Origin: an uncultured bacterium
GTDB taxonomy: Bacteria; Cyanobacteriota; Vampirovibrionia; Gastranaerophilales; Gastranaerophilaceae
NCBI GenBank assembly: GCA_902796305.1
Contig: CADBOJ010000109.1
Coordinates: 1 to 50,014 of the forward strand
Length of the DNA: 50,014 nt
Reading direction: 5' to 3'
The notes under the pieces were generated by a model. The model was not told where the DNA came from and did no database searches. It saw only the letters and a program-made list of their open reading frames with translations. How positions within the stretch are numbered: the stretch's first letter is position 1; each line of letters starts with the position of its first letter. Positions 26,701 to 33,668 of the stretch are shown one piece after another. A program made the position numbers and the translations under genes.

Positions 26701-27314
26701 AAATACGGATTTGTCATAATATATCTGTACGGGTCAAGCTCATGGGTTTCTTCAAGTAGATAAGTCAACCCTTCAAGACTTCCGCCGAGTTTATTAAAAT
26801 GGTTTCTTACAAATTCCGTATTTTTTGATTTTTGGGTATATTTATTTAACTTTTTATTAAATTCTAAAACAGTGTTAGCATCAATGAAGGCATGATACAT
26901 AGGACCTGTTTTTGGCGTAATGCCGTAGTTATCGCCCTGCTCTATTATATTAAAACCATCGATTGAAGTTGTATCATCGGTTATATATCTCTTAGAATTG
27001 TCTTCCGTATTGGTAATTACATACCTGTATCCAAAAGCATCCGTTGCATCTTTAAGATTTTTTTGATAAATTTCAATAGGTTCGTCGCCATTAAACTTAA
27101 ACGTAAAATGCCCGTCACGAGGAACTATGTATTGATTTGTATTTTTATCTTTTTGCAAAAATACAAACTCAAGCATGACTTTTTCTTTCTTTGAATAAAA
27201 CGGCGGAGCATAAAACCTGTACACAGGAGTATTATCTTTAAGATATCCGCTTTTTAAGCCTTTAAAGTTTATTTTGTTGTTTGATTTTATGATTTTATTT
27301 ACCGATAAATCCAT
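23772..27314 (-). CDS. Giant GH13 (alpha-amylase family) protein with a very large barrel insertion
   Basis: The 1180-aa protein has an N-terminal beta domain (about 15-110: PVYRFYAPPF ... FGYRYVITN) resembling a starch-binding or CBM48-like module, then a GH13 barrel. The catalytic residues are in place: nucleophile Asp685 (GLNWRFDAAKD), acid/base Glu743 (YNIAEVT) and Asp833 (FTDNHDKP), followed by the usual GVPTLYNGEEFFQTG. Region I reads VADGAFTSQG around Asp246, without the common Asn-His. About 437 residues separate region I from the nucleophile, where typical members have about 100-130, so a large extra domain is inserted. No signal peptide is seen, so the substrate is probably intracellular alpha-glucan. 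Last gene of the operon, 53 bp after the second GH13 gene, with Shine-Dalgarno AAGGA. The N-terminus contains INFKG. Exact activity cannot be assigned. Confidence 0.8.
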   Translation of the reverse strand: MDLSVNKIIKSNNKINFKGLKSGYLKDNTPVYRFYAPPFYSKKEKVMLEFVFLQKDKNTNQYIVPRDGHFTFKFNGDEPIEIYQKNLKDATDAFGYRYVITNTEDNSKRYITDDTTSIDGFNIIEQGDNYGITPKTGPMYHAFIDANTVLEFNKKLNKYTQKSKNTEFVRNHFNKLGGSLEGLTYLLEETHELDPYRYIMTNPYFGLDKLSSHGYWPNNQYQCRDIDAFKDLIFKMYKKGKGYVADGAFTSQGLQSPMVQHVMKWGEESPFYNMLKIDSKLNLGILPDRSFDDEIGQLDFIAAKLINNPLTSEYDRTKPTYMQLFDTRLASEELQNSNELIESYDTNPEDHYDITTHQDSVIPYYFEIDKNDFKKLEYFKNGNRTILLDDIDYLDDFLTFKNYKITTKANASGANFWDGNRDIIKMNLSNPSGDFANKKGFFDARNYLLNVASFWTEAIQSDLILKTALMNEAERKQTAQANGISNEKYEALKSSLSSLKYPVLEQNKTIYDYVEEFPLQSIETSPDLSAIFSEPEFNGELLKKNTLDVIADMVKSTLQAVTPNEFKNNKEYKTYLTKLYAPMIIKNIYVSALCPKAVDEKGNINRDVLKDISIYSLGANNAYDVNAERNIVINKIKNGLNFVDLASTRDKIEKDIKGKGLALDDFKLAEAIVLQGRAGLNWRFDAAKDIGDLDKVDKNGGYGTSSFDYIWYGDKVIPGVVDFWSDFIHNIKKYNPAAYNIAEVTCIGDFTSDNAAKVEADFLNKTGATTSSNYSYYFNNLSEFVGVNPEEAKKTPEDWAGNIQKLRGKIEEFLQTAQPNTAILNHMFTDNHDKPHMLHTLPLNMPLFFNGNDELCTDDEKQIITKLIENKNLGDVCPQAVAVGLIMYKQIENSNYDNSVKDKLKQSLINLVNGYKGDSKKYNYRRALAFGTLPYEITIRDMFKGAGIEDEEKILDFHFNMLEKSIKREVILWDMMNAIVGVPTLYNGEEFFQTGYETPGKNKYVGNRNEVLHELKNDKRYKKYYDKIQKITDLYKEAGMSAIRDGFSAILDDQCNNGINILPIFKYDENGSKVLTLVTNNGIKGDYAFKTDINTKTVEVDEINLTKNGSASVLQDEIKFRRKIYKNGKYIDDGKTYVINKGKLKAENGGRIALGDAVEYFYAVSEPKAENKEDKKTEKN

Positions 27315-27367
27315 ATCTTTATCCTTTATATTATTAAATTTCCCTTTGCAATAAACGTCTAACTTTA

Positions 27368-29257
27368 TTACAGATATTTTTGGCGCATTACGTTTTCAGG
27401 TTTTGATTTTTTCTCAATCTGGCTGTCGTTTATTTCAAAAATACAAGCCCTGCTCGTTCCGAGTTCAACCGTTACGGAACCGTCTTTATTATTTTGAATT
27501 TTGCATTTTTCGCCATAAGACGGCATTAAATTATTAAATTTCTGGTTCGGATTAAGTCCGGGGATTTCAATTGTTCCGCCTATTGCTTTATTTACGTTTC
27601 TGTTGCCGATAAATACCAGCGTTTTTCCGTCCTTATGTCTTGCAAAAGAAATAATTTCGGGATTATTCGACGGAAGAATGATAAATGAACCTTTTGTTAT
27701 AACATCCTGAGCATTTTTCATTATCAATTTTTTGTTCGGATTTTTGCTGTATTCGTTATAGTTATTATTTCTTAAAGCGAAAGCAGCCTTAATAGCTTCG
27801 GATATTTCTGGAGATTTTCCGCCCGGTTTTCTTGATTTATTGAATATATCCATTTTTCCATGGTGAACAAAGCACTGATGATTATCGGTTTCGCTGTTTT
27901 TAACATAAGCTCTTTCATAAGCATAGAGATAATAATCTCCCGTTTGAACACCGTCGGTCATATAAGGATTAACCTGCGGGAGAACCGATTGCAGAATGCT
28001 TGTAAACATAACCCATGGTGCACCGCCGTATAGCATCGGCGAAGTATCATCATGCGTAGCCATTGAACCAATTAGAGATTTTGGTTTTCCTATCTTGTTA
28101 TTAAGTTCAATATTTTCTCTTACATAGTCATATAGCTGGTTTGCGCTTGTCCATTCATTGAATATGTGATACTGTCCGTAGTAGCTGTCAAAACCTACTT
28201 CAAGAAGTTCTTGAGGTCTGTCATATGGCATATTAATCTGAGGAGAAGCATCTTCGTGAGTGTATGTTTCTGCAAGCCACGCAAATTCAGGGTCTTTTGT
28301 ATGAGAATAATTAATTATAACATTCCAGAATTCAACGGGTTTTGCTCTTCCAACATCTGCCCTTATACCGTCCATTCCTAAATCTACACACATATCAACA
28401 TATTTTTTATGCATATCAAGAAGATCATCGTTCAATTCCCTTGTTTCTTCATTTTCAAAAGGCTTAAACATTCTTATGTCATGCCAGCCTTGAGGAACTT
28501 TTTCTTTACCCTCGGGGTCAACCGCCATTAAGTTCGGATGAGCTTTTGCAAAGTCAACGCTTGCGCATGACGGTAAATCAAGCATTGCGCTGATACCCCT
28601 CTTATGACATTCGTCTACAAAATATTTGCATTGAGCAAAAGCTACTTCGGGGTCATTTTTATCCATTTTGGTCAGTTTTTTGCCGGTTTTTTCTTCATAC
28701 AACTGAGCTATTTTTTCTCTTATTTGCGCCGGAGGATTTTCATCAACAAGCTCAGGATCAAGCCTTAAGAAATCAAGCGGTGCATATAAAGAACCTGCTG
28801 TACCGAGTGCATGGTTTTTACCCGCAGGATGAATAGGAAGCAGGTGTAATGTATTAAATCCTAAATCTTTTATTTCATCCAATCTTTCAACAGCATTAAT
28901 AAATGTTCCCGATTTTTCATTTCCTTGAATTAATTCATTTCCGTCAACATCCTTAGCATTCATTGTTCTTAATACAACACCGAGCATATTGGTTTTATTA
29001 TGCGTAAACATTGTTTTTAAATTGTTTTTATATCCCGAAACTCTTTTGTGTGCAGGTGTATAGCCTATATTTGAAACAGGCATAGACATTCCGGGAAGAA
29101 TTTTTTTTGTTTGTGCAAGAATTGTTTTTGTCAAAAGAGGACTGTATGTATACTTTGTTTGAGCATCATATAGTTCCTGACTGACACTGGCAGGTGCAGA
29201 GGAGTTTCTTTGAGGTACCGTATTTGCCTGATAATTTAATCCGACTTTATCTAACAT
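27368..29257 (-). CDS. GH13 alpha-amylase-family protein, GlgE-like motifs
   Basis: The 629-aa protein is a GH13 enzyme with all core residues: region I LDLPSCASVDFAKAHPN (Asp227), nucleophile Asp301 in GMDGIRADVGRAKPVEFW, acid/base Glu330 in LAETYT, and Asp403 in ATHDD. The strings CASVDFAKAHPN and the KPVEFW after the nucleophile recall GlgE (maltose-1-phosphate maltosyltransferase), as does the N-terminal DLGFNTLHLLPIHPAGKN. The C-terminal beta domain (about 530-610) is short. GlgE extends alpha-glucan from maltose 1-phosphate, but the match is by motif only, and another transferase or hydrolase activity is possible. The ATG overlaps the stop of the upstream membrane gene in TAATG, so translation is coupled. 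No signal peptide is present. Confidence 0.8.
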   Translation of the reverse strand: MLDKVGLNYQANTVPQRNSSAPASVSQELYDAQTKYTYSPLLTKTILAQTKKILPGMSMPVSNIGYTPAHKRVSGYKNNLKTMFTHNKTNMLGVVLRTMNAKDVDGNELIQGNEKSGTFINAVERLDEIKDLGFNTLHLLPIHPAGKNHALGTAGSLYAPLDFLRLDPELVDENPPAQIREKIAQLYEEKTGKKLTKMDKNDPEVAFAQCKYFVDECHKRGISAMLDLPSCASVDFAKAHPNLMAVDPEGKEKVPQGWHDIRMFKPFENEETRELNDDLLDMHKKYVDMCVDLGMDGIRADVGRAKPVEFWNVIINYSHTKDPEFAWLAETYTHEDASPQINMPYDRPQELLEVGFDSYYGQYHIFNEWTSANQLYDYVRENIELNNKIGKPKSLIGSMATHDDTSPMLYGGAPWVMFTSILQSVLPQVNPYMTDGVQTGDYYLYAYERAYVKNSETDNHQCFVHHGKMDIFNKSRKPGGKSPEISEAIKAAFALRNNNYNEYSKNPNKKLIMKNAQDVITKGSFIILPSNNPEIISFARHKDGKTLVFIGNRNVNKAIGGTIEIPGLNPNQKFNNLMPSYGEKCKIQNNKDGSVTVELGTSRACIFEINDSQIEKKSKPENVMRQKYL

Positions 29258-32148
29258 TATTTTCTTCCTCCGTTTCCTTTATCTTCAGGAAATTCTTTTT
29301 TGATTTTGCCGAATAACGGCTGAACCAGAAGAGTTATACCAATAAGAGCAAGTGTCATCGGAACAAAAATCTTTTTCCAAGATTTATTTTCATACATCAT
29401 CTTGGCTTGAGATTTTACAAGTCCCAGCAAACTTCCTGTTTTCAAGTATTGTTCGGCTTGAGCAGCGCTTCCTGCCTTAACCATATCTTTAAGTCCGTCA
29501 ACTATTGCGCTTATACCCTTGCAGGATTGTTCTTCTTTTGCAAATGCAGCGCTGTCAAATACTCTTTCCGCCAGAATTTCAAACATTTTTTTATTTTCAT
29601 TGCCGTGCATACTGAATGCATTTTTCCATTGATTTATATTACCGTCAATGAGCATTTTTCTTGCTGCAAGTAACAGGTTTGCATTTTTCGGGTTTTCAAT
29701 TGTACCGAATAAATCTTCAAATTCACCGTCTTTAAGTCTTCTTTCAAAATTTGCAAATATTATTGCTTTGGCTTTTATTGCGGATAAATTTACCCTTTGA
29801 AGATTGATGAATTTGCTCAATATACCATAAGCCGAATTTTTGTCATTTCCGCCAAAAATTGCATCTGTTAATGGTTTTAACTTATCATCTACATCGGTTA
29901 TGCTCTGCATTGTGCTTCTATCTTGGAGAGTATCAACAAGGCTTTCTACACCCGCTCTTCTTGTACTGTAAGCAAAGTCAATAGGTGTGGCTTTTCCGAC
30001 TAATTCTTCAATACCTTTCTTTCCATTCGGATAAACAGTGTATCTCAAATTTGTTCTGATATCATCGCCACTTCTTTTGAGTATATTCTGCAACTTTTCT
30101 ATTACAGAATCTCTTGAACTTTCAATGGAGTCAATTATTTCCAGAAACGATGCTTTTAACTGTTCTTTATTAACCGATGTTTTTGTCTGTTTACAATATT
30201 CGTCAATAATTTCATTTATCCAGACATCATTTCCTTTTGTTATATATGTCAGAAGATTGTTTATATCATCATTACCCGAATTTTCTTTTATACGAGCATA
30301 ACTTTCACCGAATAAAGCTCTTAATTTTGCCTTTGCTTTATTAATGTTTTCCAGATGAGGTAATAGTACATCGTTTAACTGCTCATTCTTTGTCATTGAC
30401 AGAGATGTGGGTTTAACCTTGTCGCATGCGGGTTTTAAATATTTTTCAATGAATTCTCCCGCTTTAAGTTTTAAGCTGTACAAAGTTTTCTTTATGCCAT
30501 CCGGCATAGCTTCAATTCTCTTCTTTGCTATTTCATTCGGTAATTTTCCGGTTGCGGGTCTCGGGTTAAAGAGTTCAATATAACCGTCATCTCCCTTTTT
30601 AACTTTAGCCTGCATCTTTTTAACTAATAGTTCGATTACATCCGAGTCTTTACCTTTTGCAATTTGTTTTAGTTCGTCATCTTTAATATCAAGAGCACTG
30701 AAAAGCTCTTTCATTGTATCCATATATTCTTTTGTATATACGGATTCGCTCTTTTGACCCGCAATAGAATTTACAAGTCTAAGATAAGCTTTTAATCTTC
30801 CTCTTAGTGCACCGAGGACAGTTTCGTTATATTCTTTTACGGTTTGTATGAATTCTTTATTATCGGCTCTTGAACTCAAAGATGTCATGAGTTTTTTAAT
30901 ATTAACTTCACTTACCATTGAAGAACTTTGTGTTGAAAGAACTTTTTCTATATTTCTCAAAGAATAATTGCCGTTTAATTGTTTGATTATTGCATCGATA
31001 TCAGCTTTTTCAAGCATTTTACCGCCGGTCTGTACAGCATTATTAGCTGATACCAGTATACTGCTTTGAGCATTTTCCGCACATAATTTTTCGGTATTGG
31101 AAAGCATTGTTCTTAAATCTTTTTCGGATACCGTTGATAATTCTTTTCTCATTCCCTCGAGTATAGCCATTACTCCGGAAGATTTAAAACCTTTTAAAGG
31201 TCTGGCATCGTCGGGATTTTTTAATTTTTCAAGGATATCACTTACTTCAAGCAGACTGGCAAGTTTTTTATAAGCATCCGCAGTGCTTTGAGATGTTTCT
31301 TTTAATGCGGTATCAAGAGCATCAAGAGCTTCTTCAACTTCTTTTCTGTTTGAAACAATATTTTTTGCACTTCTCATATATTCACTTAGAGTTTCGGGGC
31401 TTCTTAACACGTTTCTCGTGTTTTCAAATGCATTTTCAATAACTTTATTTGCAACTTTCGGCTGAACAAAGTTTCCTGTTAAAGAAGTTAGTAAAGGTGT
31501 TGCAAATCCTGCCGTTGCCATCCACAATGTTCTGTTCTGGAGCATTGTTTTCTGCATTTTTCTTTGCATTTTTTCTTTTACATGCTTATCTTTAGGATTG
31601 ATTCCCGCTCTTTTTGCCATTTTGAGCATTTCTTCGTCCGTGAAAATATCCATGGGCTGGAACTGGTTATCAAGACCGAGGTCTTTTTTATCTCCCTGTG
31701 CGCTTAAATATCTGTGGTCAATTCTGAAACCGTGAACAAGTCTTGCCGGAAGGTTAATAAAGATTTTCGGCCATAATGCCATTGAAGCAAAGAAAGTTGC
31801 ACCGCCTATGTATTGCATTATAGCATCTGTTTTTGTTTTTGCTCTCGATGCTAAAAACGATGCTATCAATAAAGCTCCGGCTTTCATACCCAAATCATTT
31901 ATTCTTCCGAGGCTGTTATCATTTAATTTACCTGTTTTTACGGCTTTGAAAAAATTTTTTCCATCCCCGAACGTATCAACAATCGGGTCGGTAATTTTTT
32001 GAATTGGTGTCTGTCTGATTAATTTTGCCTTCGGTTCGTTAGGCTTAACCTCATTTGCACGAAGTTTCAATTTCCTGTAAATTCTATTATGATCTTGGTT
32101 ATTTTCTAATCTGTATTTTAATATAGGACTTATGTATTGTTTTGCCAT
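29257..32148 (-). CDS. Large membrane protein of the GH13 locus, unknown family
   Basis: The 963-aa protein is not recognised. Hydrophobic segments that look membrane-spanning lie at about 88-125 (possibly two), 208-225 and near the C-terminus (FVPMTLALIGITLLVQPLFG, about 938-957), with a long charged helical region of about 700 residues between them. After the second hydrophobic stretch it has LDNQFQ and then KMAKRAGINPKDK, also recognisable in the next gene upstream. The ATG at 32148 is preferred to the GTG six bases earlier: GAGGTG lies at the right distance and ATG overlaps the upstream stop in TAATG. It overlaps the downstream GH13 gene in the same way. It may anchor or organise the GH13 enzymes at the membrane; that is inference from context only. 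Confidence 0.7.
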   Translation of the reverse strand: MAKQYISPILKYRLENNQDHNRIYRKLKLRANEVKPNEPKAKLIRQTPIQKITDPIVDTFGDGKNFFKAVKTGKLNDNSLGRINDLGMKAGALLIASFLASRAKTKTDAIMQYIGGATFFASMALWPKIFINLPARLVHGFRIDHRYLSAQGDKKDLGLDNQFQPMDIFTDEEMLKMAKRAGINPKDKHVKEKMQRKMQKTMLQNRTLWMATAGFATPLLTSLTGNFVQPKVANKVIENAFENTRNVLRSPETLSEYMRSAKNIVSNRKEVEEALDALDTALKETSQSTADAYKKLASLLEVSDILEKLKNPDDARPLKGFKSSGVMAILEGMRKELSTVSEKDLRTMLSNTEKLCAENAQSSILVSANNAVQTGGKMLEKADIDAIIKQLNGNYSLRNIEKVLSTQSSSMVSEVNIKKLMTSLSSRADNKEFIQTVKEYNETVLGALRGRLKAYLRLVNSIAGQKSESVYTKEYMDTMKELFSALDIKDDELKQIAKGKDSDVIELLVKKMQAKVKKGDDGYIELFNPRPATGKLPNEIAKKRIEAMPDGIKKTLYSLKLKAGEFIEKYLKPACDKVKPTSLSMTKNEQLNDVLLPHLENINKAKAKLRALFGESYARIKENSGNDDINNLLTYITKGNDVWINEIIDEYCKQTKTSVNKEQLKASFLEIIDSIESSRDSVIEKLQNILKRSGDDIRTNLRYTVYPNGKKGIEELVGKATPIDFAYSTRRAGVESLVDTLQDRSTMQSITDVDDKLKPLTDAIFGGNDKNSAYGILSKFINLQRVNLSAIKAKAIIFANFERRLKDGEFEDLFGTIENPKNANLLLAARKMLIDGNINQWKNAFSMHGNENKKMFEILAERVFDSAAFAKEEQSCKGISAIVDGLKDMVKAGSAAQAEQYLKTGSLLGLVKSQAKMMYENKSWKKIFVPMTLALIGITLLVQPLFGKIKKEFPEDKGNGGRK

Positions 32149-33455
32149 TAGCACACCTCATATTCTTTTTTGGTGTCAACTTTTGATTTCATTGTATTCG
32201 GGTTTTTCTTGAAATTAATTGTCGGAATTAACCATGTAAGAGCAGTGGAAGCTATTGTTCCGATAATTAAAGCTTTACCGTAATGTTTTGTTATTTTATT
32301 TCTCGGAGTACCATTCCATAAATCTTTAACAGCACCTTTAAGAGTTAAATAAAGTTGGTTTACGGGTCCTAATTTTCCTTCTTTAAATTTTCCTCCATAT
32401 GCTTCCTTGAATGATTTATATACGGTTTTTACGTATTCGGCAAGCGGTTTTATTTCATCACCCGCTGATTTTAATTTTCCATTAATTCCTTGAGCTTTGA
32501 AAATATTACCAAAGTTCGGTTTTGCCACTTTAATTTGAATATTTTTCAAAAATTCATCCTTGATTTCCGAAAGCGTATCAAAATACGCATGTAAATTCTT
32601 TTTGCTTATCTTAAATTTAGAACCGTCAAGCTTTTCAAAAGATTTTTGCGCCCCTATTGCAACACCCGTTGCAGCAGCTATATACTGGCTTATATTTTCA
32701 AGTGCAGTTGCTCTTACTTTTAATTCTCTGATTTTAGGCCACATTGTCTGGTTTGGAGCATTCAATTTATCTTTAAAACCTGCTTTTTTTGCAAGCTTAT
32801 CTTCGTAATAATAGAGATTTCCATGATTTAACTGATTATCCAATGCGATTAAATCTTTTCTCGGAAAATCCGCCGAATCAAATACACCCGGATATTGTTT
32901 TCTTGTCATGCCTATTTTTTTACCGGGTTCGGGTACTTCTTTTATAATATTTGTATACTTCATGTCAAGATTAACGCCCGTTGAAGCCGATATCAGTTTA
33001 TGCGAAATCTTTTTGGAAAGCCATTTTCCGATACCGTATAATACAACGCCCGCACCCATTTTTTTAGCAACATTCATTGCTGCCGAGGCGCTTTGACTGT
33101 CATATTCGCCTCTTCGTCTTACAATGTCAAGCAAATCTCCGGTTTTAAGTTTATTTTTTCCTATTGCTGCCGTATATAAAGCTATTAACAACATACTTCC
33201 GATTAAATAAGGAACTTTTCCAAGCGATAAAAATTCATAAAAATCGCTGTTTTTAGAACCGGAAAAACCTTTAGGAAAATATGTAAGTATATCATTTGTA
33301 AGCTTATGCGCTTCTGTCTTAACTCCCGTTAATGCTCCCTGTTTATCAATATGAGATTCGTTTGTGTTTATCTCTTCTCTTTTAACCTCTTTTGAAACAT
33401 AATAACCCACATCAGGCAGGCTGTTTATAACAGGATTTTTTGAAACTGCTGTCAT
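32148..33455 (-). CDS. Membrane protein, first gene of the GH13 locus, unknown family
   Basis: The 435-aa protein has hydrophobic segments at about 81-99, 130-145, 259-272 and near residue 395-412 and otherwise charged helical regions. No known family was recognised. ALDNQLNHG ... KLAKKAGFKDK parallels LDNQFQ ... KMAKRAGINPKDK in the downstream gene, so the two proteins may be paralogues of very different length. I start it at ATG 33455, preceded by GGGGTG; the longer frame begins at a GTG at 33479 and would add a Cys-containing tail (VCSCFGVK) that is unlikely to be real. Its stop overlaps the next start in TAATG. The promoter region is shared with the divergent P-loop/TPR gene. Confidence 0.7.
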   Translation of the reverse strand: MTAVSKNPVINSLPDVGYYVSKEVKREEINTNESHIDKQGALTGVKTEAHKLTNDILTYFPKGFSGSKNSDFYEFLSLGKVPYLIGSMLLIALYTAAIGKNKLKTGDLLDIVRRRGEYDSQSASAAMNVAKKMGAGVVLYGIGKWLSKKISHKLISASTGVNLDMKYTNIIKEVPEPGKKIGMTRKQYPGVFDSADFPRKDLIALDNQLNHGNLYYYEDKLAKKAGFKDKLNAPNQTMWPKIRELKVRATALENISQYIAAATGVAIGAQKSFEKLDGSKFKISKKNLHAYFDTLSEIKDEFLKNIQIKVAKPNFGNIFKAQGINGKLKSAGDEIKPLAEYVKTVYKSFKEAYGGKFKEGKLGPVNQLYLTLKGAVKDLWNGTPRNKITKHYGKALIIGTIASTALTWLIPTINFKKNPNTMKSKVDTKKEYEVC

Positions 33456-33632
33456 TTTCACCCCAAAACAACTACACACTTATAAAAACAACACTAAATT
33501 AATTTTTTTGCCATTTTCAGCCCTTATTCTTTACAATTTTTAATAAAAAATAACCGTAAAAAGTACACTAAATCAAGGTTTTGGACATACGAAATATTTT
33601 TTCATCAAAATCATTAAATGAATAATTAGCTA

Positions 33633-33662
33633 TTGCAAATATCATCAAAATTTTTGTAAAAT
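33633..33662 (+). promoter_or_regulatory. Promoter abutting the P-loop/TPR gene (leaderless start)
   Basis: TTGCAA (33633-33638), an 18-bp spacer and TAAAAT (33657-33662) end six bases before the ATG at 33669. The expected start of transcription is the A of the ATG itself. No Shine-Dalgarno is present. Confidence 0.55.
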
Positions 33663-33668
33663 GATATC

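Noticed and set aside
33456..33479. GTG start giving an N-terminal VCSCFGVK extension on the first membrane protein
   Set aside because: The ATG at 33455 has GGGGTG at suitable distance; the extension would translate that Shine-Dalgarno region.
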